Shown: positions 17,830 through 27,320 of the stretch, piece by piece
How positions within the stretch are numbered: the stretch's first letter is position 1
How the letters are laid out: each line of letters opens with the position of its first letter
The notes under the pieces: generated by a model
Databases searched by the model: none
Told to the model about the DNA's origin: nothing
Seen by the model: only the letters and a program-made list of their open reading frames with translations
Assembly (NCBI GenBank): GCA_048265065.1
Contig: JBLXCH010000005.1
Location: forward strand, 1 to 64,000
Source: Motiliproteus sp048265065
Lineage (GTDB): Bacteria > Pseudomonadota > Gammaproteobacteria > Pseudomonadales > Balneatricaceae
Direction of reading: 5' to 3'
DNA length: 64,000 nucleotides
Made by a program: the position numbers and the translations under genes

Positions 17830-18774
17830 CTACAACGCTAATATATCAATGGGCTGTAAATCTCGAGGTAAGCTTTTTTCTGATGAGCCGTCTTCCGATG
17901 ATTTTTCTGAAGGCTGAACTAATGACGATGTTGCAGACTGACTAGCAACGTTTAAGGCGGTCTCATCTTCATCCGTTTCAGACGTTTTTAAACCCGCAAA
18001 ATCAAACAGTGATGTGTCTACCAAATGTGACGGGACGACGTTTCTCAAACTACTAAACATGACTTCTATACGACCAGGAAAGCGCTTATCCCAATCCTCA
18101 AGCATTTCTTTAATCACTTGTCGTTGTAAGTTTTCTTGTGAACCACAAAGGTTACACGGAATGATGGGGAATTCTCGTAAGGTAGCATAGGCCGCAATAT
18201 CTTTTTCACGGCAATACGCGAGTGGGCGAATGACTATATTTTTACCATCATCGCTTTTCAATTTAGGTGGCATAGTCTTCAGTTTGCCGCCATAGAACAT
18301 GTTTAAAAATAAGGTTTCTAAAATATCTTCTCGATGGTGCCCTAGCGCGATTTTAGTCGCACCTATTTCCTGCGCAAAACGATACAGCGTGCCACGGCGC
18401 ATACGCGAACATAACCCACAGGTGGTTTTACCTTCTGGCACAACCGCTTTTACGACCGAGTAAGTATCACGTTCAACAATATGAAAAGGCACATCAATTG
18501 ATGAAAGGTACGCAGGCAGGATTTCTTCTGGAAAGCCAGGTTGCTTCTGATCCATATTGACCGCAACCAACTCAAAGTTGATGGGCGCGCTTTTTTGCAG
18601 GTTCATCAGGATATCTAACATGGCATAGGAGTCTTTGCCGCCCGACAGGCAAACCATGACCTTATCGCCATCCTCAATCATGCCAAAATCTTCGATAGCA
18701 CGCCCAGTATCACGTCGTAAACGCTTCTGGAGTTTATTGAGTTCGGTTTTATCCTGTTTATTAGACTGCTTCAT
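17830..18774 (-). CDS. ttcA: tRNA 2-thiocytidine(32) synthetase TtcA
   Basis: 314 residues. The PP-loop SGGKDS is at residues 44-49. The pairs CGLCSRMRRG and CNLCGSQ supply the cysteines that hold the iron-sulfur cluster in TtcA. GHHREDILETLFLNMFYGG is another family hallmark. The enzyme adenylates C32 of certain tRNAs and replaces the oxygen with sulfur. The last 45 residues or so (SETDEDETALNVASQSATSS and on) are an acidic, Ser-rich extension not needed for the core fold. The ATG start is supported by the match to the family N-terminus. Confidence 0.95.
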   Translation of the reverse strand: MKQSNKQDKTELNKLQKRLRRDTGRAIEDFGMIEDGDKVMVCLSGGKDSYAMLDILMNLQKSAPINFELVAVNMDQKQPGFPEEILPAYLSSIDVPFHIVERDTYSVVKAVVPEGKTTCGLCSRMRRGTLYRFAQEIGATKIALGHHREDILETLFLNMFYGGKLKTMPPKLKSDDGKNIVIRPLAYCREKDIAAYATLREFPIIPCNLCGSQENLQRQVIKEMLEDWDKRFPGRIEVMFSSLRNVVPSHLVDTSLFDFAGLKTSETDEDETALNVASQSATSSLVQPSEKSSEDGSSEKSLPRDLQPIDILAL

Positions 18775-18938
18775 GAAACCTTAAACCTGAGGAAACGAGT
18801 TTCGTTTCCCTGACAATATGAACAAATGAACGGCGAATTTTACTCTCTTACCCACGTTAGTCTACTAATGGTCAGCGTATTCTCATGAAAAGACAGCCAA
18901 TGCTTGTTTCCGTGTTTAATGCACTCCATACGATCACA

Positions 18939-20762
18939 TCAGATAGCAATGGAAGACGGATCATCACCGCCGACTACATCTAAGAAATACTCACCGTAAG
19001 CATCTAGCTTACGTTGCCCTACACCAGAAAGGTCGGCCATTGCCATCATTGTTGCTGGCCGCTCTTCGACCATAAGCATCAAGGTGGCGTCATGAAAAAT
19101 CACATAAGGAGGCACATCTTGCGCTTCGGCCAAACGCTTACGCAAACTTCTCAAGTTGTTCCATAAATCGAGATCTTCACCTCTAAAGCGCTGCTGGCGT
19201 GATACGCTTGGTCGTGCTTTACCGACAACGCCAGCACTGACATCTTTTCTTAAATTAAGCCGTTCATCTCCACGCAATACAGGACGGCAGCGTTCATCCA
19301 GATGTAGAACCCCGTAACCGTCAAAGCTTACCTGCAAAAAGCCACGGGCAATTAACTGACGAAATACTGAGCGCCATTCGCTTTCCGATAAATCTTTACC
19401 GATTCCCCAGGTAGATAGTTCATCATGCTGTAAGCTTCTTATCCGTTCATTAAGCTTACCCAACAGAATCTCAATCACATGCCCAACGCCGTAGCGCTGA
19501 CCTGAACGATAGACTGTCGAGAGTGCTTTACGCGCAGCATCAGTTCCGTCCCACGTGGTGACTGGCGTTAAACAAGTATCACAGTTATTGCAGGCTGGAT
19601 GTTCTGGTTCACCAAAATAGCTTAATAAAGATTGCCGACGACAGCTGGTTATCTCACAAAGCCCTAACATAGCTTCTAGGCGCTGCTGCTCAATCATCTT
19701 TTGCTGAACAGACGCGTCACTGTTGTCCAGCATCTGTCTCAATGAAATAACATCTTGCAGCCCATACACCATCCACGCGTCAGCAGGCTCACCATCTCGC
19801 CCTGCCCGCCCTGTTTCTTGGTAATAAGCTTCAATACTTCGTGGTAAATCAAGATGAGCTACAAAGCGCACATTGGGTTTATCGATCCCCATTCCAAAAG
19901 CAACTGTCGCCACAATAATGACCGATTCTTCTGTCAAAAAACGGTGTTGGTGGTGCGCACGCAGTTCTGAAGGCAGACCCGCATGATACGGCAACGCATT
20001 AAACCCTTGGGTCTGTAGCCACTCGGCGGTGGACTCAACTTTTTTACGCGATAAGCAATAAACAATACCGGCATTCTTGCTATGTTGTTTTTGAATAAAG
20101 CCTAACAGCTGCTTTCGCGCATTCTGCTTAGGGCCAATAATGTAACGAATATTCGGACGGTCAAAACCTCTGACAAAAACGTCAGCTTGCTCAAGCCCGA
20201 GGCGTAACACAATTTCATCTCGGGTGCGCTCATCCGCTGTCGCCGTAAGTGCGATACGTGGAACATCAGGATAGCGTTCATGTAATTGAGAAAGCTGAAG
20301 ATACTCTGGGCGAAAATCATGCCCCCATTGAGATACGCAGTGCGCCTCATCAATAGCAATCAACGCAATTTTTGCACTATCAAACATCGCCAACGTCCGT
20401 GGCTGCAATAGTCGCTCTGGTGCGATATAGAGCAGATCTAACTCACCGTTATAAAGCCTATCTTCAATTGCACGTATTTGTTCAAAATTTAACGTGGAGT
20501 TTAAATAGGCGGCACGAATCCCTAACTGCAGCAGTGCTTGCACCTGATCTTGCATTAAAGCAATTAACGGAGATACAACAACACCCACGCCATCACGCAA
20601 TAAGGCAGGCAATTGATAACAGAGGGATTTACCTCCGCCTGTTGGCATTAAAACCAAGGCATCTCGGCCCGCAAGTAGCGAGCTAACGACCTGATCTTGA
20701 GGTTGACGAAATTCGTCGTAACCGAAAACGGTTCTGAGTTGTTCGAGGGCTTGTTGCAACAT
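18939..20762 (-). CDS. recQ: ATP-dependent DNA helicase RecQ
   Basis: About 607 residues from the ATG at 20760-20762; an in-frame ATG 33 bp upstream would add 11 residues (MTGLCIVIIAA) that do not belong to the family and would lie within the promoter. Motifs: FGYDEFRQPQDQVV, Walker A MPTGGGKS, DEAH box IDEAHCVSQWGHDFRPEY, HAGLPSELR, QETGRAGRDGEP, then a zinc-binding cysteine set (CEITSCRRQSLL, CNNCDTC), winged helix and a C-terminal HRDC domain. RecQ is a 3'-5' helicase in RecF-pathway recombination and fork repair. A TATAAT on the minus strand at 20770-20775 would start transcription almost at the ATG, so the mRNA may be leaderless or have a very short leader. Confidence 0.95.
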   Translation of the reverse strand: MLQQALEQLRTVFGYDEFRQPQDQVVSSLLAGRDALVLMPTGGGKSLCYQLPALLRDGVGVVVSPLIALMQDQVQALLQLGIRAAYLNSTLNFEQIRAIEDRLYNGELDLLYIAPERLLQPRTLAMFDSAKIALIAIDEAHCVSQWGHDFRPEYLQLSQLHERYPDVPRIALTATADERTRDEIVLRLGLEQADVFVRGFDRPNIRYIIGPKQNARKQLLGFIQKQHSKNAGIVYCLSRKKVESTAEWLQTQGFNALPYHAGLPSELRAHHQHRFLTEESVIIVATVAFGMGIDKPNVRFVAHLDLPRSIEAYYQETGRAGRDGEPADAWMVYGLQDVISLRQMLDNSDASVQQKMIEQQRLEAMLGLCEITSCRRQSLLSYFGEPEHPACNNCDTCLTPVTTWDGTDAARKALSTVYRSGQRYGVGHVIEILLGKLNERIRSLQHDELSTWGIGKDLSESEWRSVFRQLIARGFLQVSFDGYGVLHLDERCRPVLRGDERLNLRKDVSAGVVGKARPSVSRQQRFRGEDLDLWNNLRSLRKRLAEAQDVPPYVIFHDATLMLMVEERPATMMAMADLSGVGQRKLDAYGEYFLDVVGGDDPSSIAI

Positions 20763-20769
20763 GGCGGCT

Positions 20770-20795
20770 ATTATAACGATGCACAGGCCAGTCAA
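20770..20795 (-). promoter_or_regulatory. Candidate recQ promoter
   Basis: On the minus strand TTGACT (20790-20795) is followed by a 14-bp spacer and TATAAT (20770-20775). The boxes are good but the spacer is short. The -10 box ends 8 bases upstream of the ATG, implying a nearly leaderless transcript. Confidence 0.4.
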
Positions 20796-20900
20796 CAGTA
20801 GAAATTATGCCTTATTCCACTAAAATCACTGACGTAACCTGTTGAGCTGTATACAATGCCAACTCTCGCTATCACGTAGCAAACAAGGATTAGCGTCTCA

Positions 20901-21548
20901 ATGATTACGGTTAATGCCATCGCCCCTCTTACAGAAGCCGAAGTTGACCAACTGGAAAGCTTTATTCTCTCCCCCGCTGTCTCTGAAGATGCGCTCGATT
21001 ATTTAGGGATCCACGGACTACTGTGTGCCGTTGCCATTTGCCCTATGGAGATATCCGAGCAAGAGTGGATGGAAACCATCTTTGATGGTAACCCTGACTA
21101 TTCTGATGAAACCCAAAAATTACAAATTGAAGGTTTGTTACTACGGGAATACCGTTCAATCTGCCAAGAAGTTGAAAGCGAGGAAGTCCCAGAGCTCCCT
21201 TGTGACCTGGACTGGGGAGAAGAAACGCTGATTGTCTGGTGCCAAGGTTTTATGGAAGGCGTGTTCTTACAAGAGTCTGCATGGTTTGGTGAGTACGAAG
21301 ACCAAGCTGCCGAGTTGCTACTACCGATAATGCTTGCTTCTGATTTATTCGAAGAACCAGAATTTGAGGAAATGCGTGATAATCCAGAGTTATGCGAGCA
21401 GCTGTGCGGAGAAATTCCTGAACTGCTGATCGACCTATACTTGCTTTTCCGTGTTCCCGCTGAAGAAAAGAAAGGCCCAAGTTCGCATAAGCGCGGTGGC
21501 CCACACGCTGGAAAGTCTAAAAGCAAAAATAAACCGCAGCATCATTAA
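20901..21548 (+). CDS. UPF0149 (YecA/YgfB) family protein
   Basis: 215 residues. The helical YecA/YgfB body is recognisable from LESFILSPAVSEDALDYLGIHGLLCAVAICP, WCQGFMEGVFLQESAWFGEYEDQAAELLLPIMLAS and LPELLIDLYLLFR. The C-terminus is basic and hydrophilic (KKGPSSHKRGGPHAGKSKSKNKPQHH) and lacks the SEC-C zinc motif that many YecA proteins carry. No biochemical role is established for this subgroup. The gene is divergent from recQ with a 138-bp gap and ends before a strong terminator. Confidence 0.8.
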   Translation: MITVNAIAPLTEAEVDQLESFILSPAVSEDALDYLGIHGLLCAVAICPMEISEQEWMETIFDGNPDYSDETQKLQIEGLLLREYRSICQEVESEEVPELPCDLDWGEETLIVWCQGFMEGVFLQESAWFGEYEDQAAELLLPIMLASDLFEEPEFEEMRDNPELCEQLCGEIPELLIDLYLLFRVPAEEKKGPSSHKRGGPHAGKSKSKNKPQHH

Positions 21549-21584
21549 TTCACCGGGATGCAATGCTCGGTATTGATGACAAAC

Positions 21585-21615
21585 AAAAAAGCCTTCTAAA
21601 TTAGAAGGCTTTTTT
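21585..21615. terminator. Rho-independent terminator (bidirectional)
   Basis: An A run, the arm AAGCCTTCT, a short AT loop, the arm AGAAGGCTT and a T6 run. It separates the convergent UPF0149 and glycine-zipper lipoprotein genes. Confidence 0.88.
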
Positions 21616-21655
21616 ATGACAGCTTTGCCGCAATACTGATCTTTACTATTAGCAA

Positions 21656-22126
21656 CTAGTTCGGTGTAACCCGCATACCACCTTGGCTACGAATTAATCG
21701 TACACGCTGACCGATCGAAAAACGCTCTTCTTCAACCGCTTCTTGAACGACAGAAATAATCTCACCGCTGTCCTTTCTAACCGTTAATTCTAGACCTTTA
21801 GCCCGCGTAGATCGTTCTTCTATTTCACCACCCGCAACAGAACCACCGATGGCGCCAATCGCTGTACCTAGCTGTCGACCCGTGCCGCTGCCGACTGTAC
21901 TACCGGCAATACCACCAACAATGGCACCGGCAATCTTACTTAAATTACCGCGGTCACCTTCAATCTGAACAACATTAATACCTTCAAGTGTACCGTACTC
22001 AATTGTGTGTACGCGCTTCGCTTCATCACGCGAATAGGTTTTATCATCCAACGATGAAGCACAGCCCGCTAGAAAAAGTAACGGTAAAAAAACTATGGAG
22101 ACTATTTTCACTATTTGCGTTTTCAT
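21656..22126 (-). CDS. Glycine-zipper outer-membrane lipoprotein (SlyB/Pcp-like)
   Basis: 156 residues. The signal peptide has lipobox FLAGC with Cys22; Ala follows, consistent with outer-membrane sorting. Residues about 65-105 form a glycine-zipper hairpin (IAGAIVGGIAGSTVGSG and LGTAIGAIGGSVAGGEIEE), and a small C-terminal beta domain ends GQRVRLIRSQGGMRV. This is the arrangement of SlyB/Pcp lipoproteins, which in enterobacteria belong to the Mg2+/envelope-stress response and stabilise outer-membrane proteins. The gene has its own 181-bp upstream gap after bolA on the same strand. Confidence 0.83.
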   Translation of the reverse strand: MKTQIVKIVSIVFLPLLFLAGCASSLDDKTYSRDEAKRVHTIEYGTLEGINVVQIEGDRGNLSKIAGAIVGGIAGSTVGSGTGRQLGTAIGAIGGSVAGGEIEERSTRAKGLELTVRKDSGEIISVVQEAVEEERFSIGQRVRLIRSQGGMRVTPN

Positions 22127-22307
22127 AAAGCACCCTTAACTAATTAGACAATCGAGTAGCAACGTAAAACATAAATCACTATTAAAAATATACTAGAAAC
22201 CTTTCACATTGGACGTTTACTCGTAACAGTAGTTCATTCAATGCTCAGCGAGCACGCTCGGTACCCAGTCACACAGACTAGTGTAACGGCATAAACTGAA
22301 TCTTGGA

Positions 22308-22607
22308 TTAATGCGCACCACGACATTTTGGTGAAGCAGGGATCACTTCACCCTTAGCCTCCCATTCTGCAGGGGTATACAAATGTAAAGCTAATGCATG
22401 GACAGGACCGGCCAACTCATCCGCAAGAATTTTATAAATCATCTGATGACGCGCGACCGGGCGAGTACCATCAAACGCCTCAGACACCATAACCACTTTA
22501 AAATGACTATCAGTGGCAGGGCCCGAATGCATGTGACTTTCGTTTTCGATAACCAAATAATTTATATCGATACCCGCAAGCAGCTTCTGTTCAATATGTG
22601 ATTCCAT
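22308..22607 (-). CDS. BolA/IbaG family protein
   Basis: About 99 residues from the ATG at 22605-22607; an upstream ATG at 22617-22619 adds a duplicated MESH. The family core is clear: IENESHMHSGPATDSHFKVVMVSEAFDGTRPVARHQMIYKILADELAGPVHALALHLYTPAEW, with the conserved histidine of HSG and the invariant C-terminal histidine region for Fe-S ligand sharing. BolA proteins pair with monothiol glutaredoxins in iron-sulfur trafficking and can affect cell shape under stress. A 12-bp direct duplication (gattccatatgt) creates the two in-frame start codons. The gene is 67 bp after the small hypothetical gene upstream. Confidence 0.9.
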   Translation of the reverse strand: MESHIEQKLLAGIDINYLVIENESHMHSGPATDSHFKVVMVSEAFDGTRPVARHQMIYKILADELAGPVHALALHLYTPAEWEAKGEVIPASPKCRGAH

Positions 22608-22686
22608 ATGTGATTCCATAGTGTTGCAACATCTCTTTGACTAAGTCGATTGTACTGGAAAGCCAAGTTGTTAAGACAGAATACCG

Positions 22687-23043
22687 TTAACTCAACTCGG
22701 CTCTCATTAAAGGGCCTGTTTCCTGATCAAAAACCACCGGTAACAGAGCAACATCAAACCATTCATTAAAACGCTGTTGCGTTACGGTCGGCCAATGATC
22801 CTCAAACTCATCCCAAGCTCCTAGCTCATTTTTCAGGATCTCTTCCCATAGATTGTTGCTTGCTAAAATGGTTTCAAGTGACTCATCGGATTCTGCGACT
22901 AAATAAATCCGGCTTTCCGCCTGATGCTCCGCCAGTGATGGTGGAGTTTCTAGTTCCATAATGGACACAGAGAGTTGACTCACCCAATCAGCATAGCCTT
23001 TTAATGGCGTCACTCGAATCGCGACTCGGTTAAGCAATTTCAT
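22687..23043 (-). CDS. Conserved-looking small protein of unknown function
   Basis: 118 residues, acidic, no signal peptide and no membrane helix. The sequence has a ferredoxin-like alternation (MKLLNRVAIRVTPLKGYADWV at the start, SRIYLVAESDESLETIL in the middle) and a Trp-rich C-terminal half (NLWEEILKNELGAWDEFEDHWP, FNEWFDVALLPVV). I do not recognise the family; the even codon use and the position immediately upstream of bolA on the same strand support a real gene. It may be cotranscribed with bolA. No function is proposed. Confidence 0.65.
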   Translation of the reverse strand: MKLLNRVAIRVTPLKGYADWVSQLSVSIMELETPPSLAEHQAESRIYLVAESDESLETILASNNLWEEILKNELGAWDEFEDHWPTVTQQRFNEWFDVALLPVVFDQETGPLMRAELS

Positions 23044-23204
23044 ATAAACAACTTCATATCGATAATGTCATACCGGTGAACTTACAACTCGGCCCGTCCC
23101 GCATGGAACGCTAGGTGCATAGTACCAAAAAACGAACACTCACTCTGCATATTCGCCCTGTTATTCACTAGCGCCCTATAGCCACTTAACAGTATGCTTA
23201 CACT

Positions 23205-23888
23205 ATGATAATTCGCATTCTCCCAACATTACGTAATCGCCAAGAATGGATAGATTTCTGCAGCCGTGAAAAGTCGTATTGCTATGTGAATTCCCCGTCA
23301 ACACTCATTGATTTTCAAAGTACTCACCTGATTATCACACTGCTGGACAGCAACCTCAGAGACGGTCGACAAGCGGAGAAATACAGTATCGGCTCGCCCC
23401 ACACAATTAAACCCGCATGGGACTTTATCAAAGGCTGTGGATTTGACTTAGCCTATATGGTCAATGGCTTGAATACGATCGACTTTGCCAGTAACGCGCG
23501 AGACAACCATTATCTAGGCTTTTGCCCTGAAGCGAATGTGCGTAAATTTTATAGCAAAGAGTCATCCATCATATCCCCCGACACTTTAGGCACTCTATCC
23601 CCACTAGTCACGCTTCCAGACCATTGGTCTCAACAGGATTTTTTAGCCATCCTCGCCAACCATCAATTCACCGATTTAAAGTCTGAGCGTTCTGATTTAC
23701 GCTCTGAACCTTCATATTCCGTAAATGCCGACAGCTTGCTTATCTCATTGATAGAAAAACCTACTCATTGGATGGTTAGATACCGAAATCAGCGATTATG
23801 GATTATTAGTAAGAATGTGATCCGCTATAGTTTGATTCCAACAATAATCACGTCAATAGCCACGTCGCAGCAGAAGGCCACGGGATAA
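23205..23888 (+). CDS. Hypothetical protein, unassigned
   Basis: 227 residues, soluble-looking with no signal peptide. It has several Trp and aromatic residues (HTIKPAWDFIKGCGFDLAYMVNG, CPEANVRKFYSK, THWMVRYRNQRLWIISK) and a short SER/SD repeat (SERSDLRSEPSYS) that looks like a local duplication. I do not recognise the family. It stands alone: the upstream small gene is divergent (161-bp gap) and ppk follows on the same strand after 147 bp. The ATG start fits the divergent gap but no strong ribosome-binding site is visible. Confidence 0.6.
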   Translation: MIIRILPTLRNRQEWIDFCSREKSYCYVNSPSTLIDFQSTHLIITLLDSNLRDGRQAEKYSIGSPHTIKPAWDFIKGCGFDLAYMVNGLNTIDFASNARDNHYLGFCPEANVRKFYSKESSIISPDTLGTLSPLVTLPDHWSQQDFLAILANHQFTDLKSERSDLRSEPSYSVNADSLLISLIEKPTHWMVRYRNQRLWIISKNVIRYSLIPTIITSIATSQQKATG

Positions 23889-24035
23889 TATCAATAGGAC
23901 CCTAGAAAACTGCGATAAAACGAATAGCGGTGTTTTTGAATAGCGTAGAAACCATGTTGTCATAAAAAAATGATAGTTTTGAAGCTCGGCATGTTTTAAT
24001 CGGTTTAGTAGTCATTTTTCTTCGTGAGGCTCTTC

Positions 24036-26138
24036 TTGGATTCGTCAACAGATAACAACACTCTCCCTACAATAGAAACGTCTGAGCATTTTTTTGAAAA
24101 AGAATTAAGCTGGCTATCGTTTAATGATCGCGTCCTGCAGGAAGCTGCAGACCCTGAAGTACCTCTCATTGAGCGAGTGCGTTTCTTAGGCATCTATTCA
24201 AGCAACCTTGATGAATTTTTCCGGGTTCGCGTCGCCGATGTGAAACGTCGTGTCTTAATTAATCATGCTCATGGAGACGACGAACATGCAGAAAAGCTGC
24301 TTTCTGCAATCGAAAAAAGGGTCATTGAGTCGCACAATAAGTTTGATCAAATTTACGACAACCTCAAGATTTCCCTTCGTCGACGCAACATTCACATAAT
24401 CGACGAAACCGGCATCGCTGAACATCAAGAAGACTGGGTAGAGCGCTACTTCAAAAATAAAGTAATGCAGCACATTACGCCGGTCATGATCACCCCAAAG
24501 CTAGACTTGGTGTCCAGCCTTAGCGAGTACGTCACTTACTTGCTCGTTGATATTCAAAAAGACGGACAATCTCAATATGCACTGTTAGAAATTCCAACGG
24601 AAGACTGCCCTCGCTTTATCCAGTTGCCTGAAAAAAGCAAAAAACGCAAAACAATCATTTTGCTGGATGACATTATTCGCTTTAACTTAAAGCATCTTTT
24701 CAGCACATTCTTTGAGTTTGATGAACTTAAAGCATACTCCATCAAGCAAACCCGTGATGCAGAGTACGATCTTAGTGATGAGATTGACCAAAGTCTCATC
24801 GACAAAATGTCAGAGGTTATGAAAAAGCGCGACAAAGCCGACCCTGTGCGCATCGTGTTCGACGAAGACATGCCTAGTTACATGCAAGATATGCTACGCG
24901 AAAACCTTCAACTCACTAACTTCGAAAGCCTGCTGCCTGGCCACCGCTACCGCAACTTCAAAGACTTTATCGGTTTTCCTAATGTGGGTCGCGAATACCT
25001 TGAAAACCCCGACCTGCCAGCATTACTAGTCAGTGACTTTGCCAAACATCGCAATAGTTTCGATGCCATTCGCGAACAAGATATCTTGATGTATTACCCG
25101 TACCATCGCTTTAACAACTTCACCGAACTATTGCGCCAAGCCGCCTTCGATCCTCAAGTAGAAGAAATTAAAATCAACATTTATCGGGTTGCTAAAAAGT
25201 CACGCATTATTGGTTACCTAATGGATGCGGTTCGCAATGCAAAAAAAGTAACGGTCGTGGTGGAATTGCGCGCACGTTTCGATGAGGCTGCCAACATGGG
25301 TTGGGCTCGCCGTATGACAGAAGCAGGAATTAAAGTGGTGGTCGGTATCCCTACTTTAAAAATTCACTCCAAGCTTTGCCTGATCAGTCGACGAGAAGAC
25401 GGCGAAATAGTCCGTTATGGTCATTTAGGTACCGGTAATTTCCATGAAGGCACAGCCAGAATCTACACCGATTTCAGCCTGCTCACCTGCCACCCGGAAA
25501 TCACTCAAGAGGTGGATAACGTGTTCGAGTTTATCGAGCACAGTTATCGACGTTTCCGCTTTAATCATCTAATGGTTTCTCCGGTCAATACTCGCCGACG
25601 TCTATACCGTCTGATTAACAATGAAATCCAACAGGCAAAACAAGGTAGCAAAGCCGAGATCACTATCAAGGTTAACAATCTCGAAGACCCTGACATGATC
25701 AAGATGCTCTACAGTGCTAGCCAAGCCGGTGTAAAAATCCGCCTAATTGTCCGTGGAATGTGTTGCCTCAAACCAGGAATCCCCGGTATTAGCGACAACA
25801 TCACCTGTATTAGTATTCTCGACCGTTTCTTGGAGCACCCTCGGGTATTAGTTTTCCATAATGGCGGAGACAAACAGGTTTATATCGGGTCTGGTGACTG
25901 GATGCGCCGCAATTTAGATCGCCGAATTGAAGTTTCCTGCCCTATTTTCGATCCACGTTTAAAAAAGCGGATTATCGATATCCTAGAGCTACAATTCCGC
26001 GATACGACTAAGGCGCGTATTATTGATGAGAATCAGGTTAACGCTTACGTCAAGCGAGGCAATCGGAAAAAGATACGCTCACAAGTCGCGATCTACGACT
26101 ATTTAAAAGAGGTAGAAGAAGGTAAAAACAAAAAATAA
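24036..26138 (+). CDS. ppk1: Polyphosphate kinase 1
   Basis: About 700 residues. The N-terminal domain starts FFEKELSWLSFNDRVLQEAADPEVPLIERVRFLGIYSSNLDEFFRVRVADVKRRV, characteristic of PPK1. The catalytic histidine is in LKIHSKLCLISRR, and HLGTGNFHEGTARIYTDFSLLT plus the C-terminal GSGDWMRRNLDRRIEV complete the PPK1 phospholipase D-like core. The enzyme reversibly polymerises the gamma phosphate of ATP into polyphosphate. The start is uncertain: a GTG at 24024 has no Shine-Dalgarno, whereas a TTG at 24036 has GAGG at 24026-24029 with 6-nt spacing, so the latter is used here. No ppx is adjacent, unlike in E. coli. Confidence 0.95.
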   Translation: MDSSTDNNTLPTIETSEHFFEKELSWLSFNDRVLQEAADPEVPLIERVRFLGIYSSNLDEFFRVRVADVKRRVLINHAHGDDEHAEKLLSAIEKRVIESHNKFDQIYDNLKISLRRRNIHIIDETGIAEHQEDWVERYFKNKVMQHITPVMITPKLDLVSSLSEYVTYLLVDIQKDGQSQYALLEIPTEDCPRFIQLPEKSKKRKTIILLDDIIRFNLKHLFSTFFEFDELKAYSIKQTRDAEYDLSDEIDQSLIDKMSEVMKKRDKADPVRIVFDEDMPSYMQDMLRENLQLTNFESLLPGHRYRNFKDFIGFPNVGREYLENPDLPALLVSDFAKHRNSFDAIREQDILMYYPYHRFNNFTELLRQAAFDPQVEEIKINIYRVAKKSRIIGYLMDAVRNAKKVTVVVELRARFDEAANMGWARRMTEAGIKVVVGIPTLKIHSKLCLISRREDGEIVRYGHLGTGNFHEGTARIYTDFSLLTCHPEITQEVDNVFEFIEHSYRRFRFNHLMVSPVNTRRRLYRLINNEIQQAKQGSKAEITIKVNNLEDPDMIKMLYSASQAGVKIRLIVRGMCCLKPGIPGISDNITCISILDRFLEHPRVLVFHNGGDKQVYIGSGDWMRRNLDRRIEVSCPIFDPRLKKRIIDILELQFRDTTKARIIDENQVNAYVKRGNRKKIRSQVAIYDYLKEVEEGKNKK

Positions 26139-26180
26139 AAACCACATATTTTATAAAAATAGTCGATAATTAAGCTGATA

Positions 26181-26215
26181 ATCCGGTTAAACTATAATCA
26201 GATAGGAAACCGGAT
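26181..26215. promoter_or_regulatory. Inverted repeat flanking a -10 box upstream of the receiver-CheC gene
   Basis: ATCCGGTT (26181-26188) and AACCGGAT (26208-26215) form a perfect 8-bp inverted repeat with a 19-bp centre that contains TATAAT (26193-26198). The geometry suits a repressor operator across a promoter; a stem-loop in the ppk 3' end is the alternative. There is no T run, so it is not a standard terminator. Confidence 0.35.
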
Positions 26216-26316
26216 CGCATAACCGCTCACAGCAGCGTTCGCTTTCAAATGGTTCTGTGTTGATCAAATGCCATCAACCATTGACCTGTAGCTTAAAAAA
26301 AAGACAACAATAAAAT

Positions 26317-27306
26317 ATGGCTAAAATTCTGATCTGCGACGATTCAAGTCTCGCACGCAAACAATTAGCTCGCTCCCTCCCCGACACGCTACACGCTGAT
26401 GTCGACTTAGCCGCTCACGGCGAAGAGGCTATGGACCTCATTCGTCAATCCTCTTACGACTTAATGTTTCTTGACCTTACCATGCCTGTGCTTGATGGCT
26501 ACGGTGTACTTCAAGCACTCAATGACGAAGGGTTAATGCTACCCGTGATCGTTGTCTCAGGAGATATCCAGGCAGCAGCTCAAGCCCGCGTAAAAGCCCT
26601 TGGCGCCATAGAATTCATAAAAAAGCCCTGTACCGCTGAACAACTCGCCGCATTAATAGACAGTCTCGAGCTTAGAGAGTCAAAGACCCCAAGCAGCCCT
26701 TCTTTTTCCCATGAACTTTCTGAAGTTAGTGAAATTGAGCGCATTACAGAAATCTCCAACGTAGCCATGGGTAAGGCGGCAAGCTTATTAGCCGAGCTAC
26801 TCGATGTCTTTGTCGTTCTGCCGGTGCCAAAAGTTAATGAGGTCGAAGTCAGCGAACTGATAATGGCAGTACAGTCCGCTGCCAAAAAAGACGCTAGTAC
26901 GGCTGTTTGCCAAGGTTTTATCGGCTACGGCATCAGCGGCGAAGCTCTCTTAATGCTTCACGATACTAATATTGAGCACCTAGCAGAAATGCTTGGCTAC
27001 AGCGACTACGCCGAAGGGCAAGAAATTGAAGTGCTGATGGATATTGGCAACATTCTTATTAGCACCTGTTTAAAAGGACTTGAAGAGCAGTTGGATGTGC
27101 ACTTTAACCAAAGTCACCCAAAAGTACTTGGCCAACATGAATCGATCGAATCAATGCTAACTCGTGGCAATGAGCAATGGTCTCGCACCTTAGCATTAGA
27201 GTTTGACTACCATATTGAAGCTCACGATATCCAATGTACGCTGATGCTGTTAATCAGTGAGAAAGCCATTCCCAAACTACATGCACGCACAGCTTACCTC
27301 GCTTGA
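26317..27306 (+). CDS. Response regulator with CheC-like phosphatase output domain
   Basis: 329 residues. Residues 1-120 are a receiver domain: acidic pair D8/D9, phospho-acceptor D53 in FLDLTMPVLDGYG, conserved Ser in VVSGD and Lys in FIKKPC. Residues about 145-325 form a CheC/CheX-like domain; the block EVLMDIGNILIST matches the CheC consensus with Glu and Asn, while a second site is less clear. CheC proteins dephosphorylate CheY-P, so a receiver-CheC fusion could be a self-regulated or chemotaxis-linked phosphatase. It is translationally linked to the downstream diguanylate cyclase (14-bp gap to that ATG), pointing to a c-di-GMP output. Confidence 0.8.
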   Translation: MAKILICDDSSLARKQLARSLPDTLHADVDLAAHGEEAMDLIRQSSYDLMFLDLTMPVLDGYGVLQALNDEGLMLPVIVVSGDIQAAAQARVKALGAIEFIKKPCTAEQLAALIDSLELRESKTPSSPSFSHELSEVSEIERITEISNVAMGKAASLLAELLDVFVVLPVPKVNEVEVSELIMAVQSAAKKDASTAVCQGFIGYGISGEALLMLHDTNIEHLAEMLGYSDYAEGQEIEVLMDIGNILISTCLKGLEEQLDVHFNQSHPKVLGQHESIESMLTRGNEQWSRTLALEFDYHIEAHDIQCTLMLLISEKAIPKLHARTAYLA

Positions 27307-27320
27307 TACAGGACCATCGA

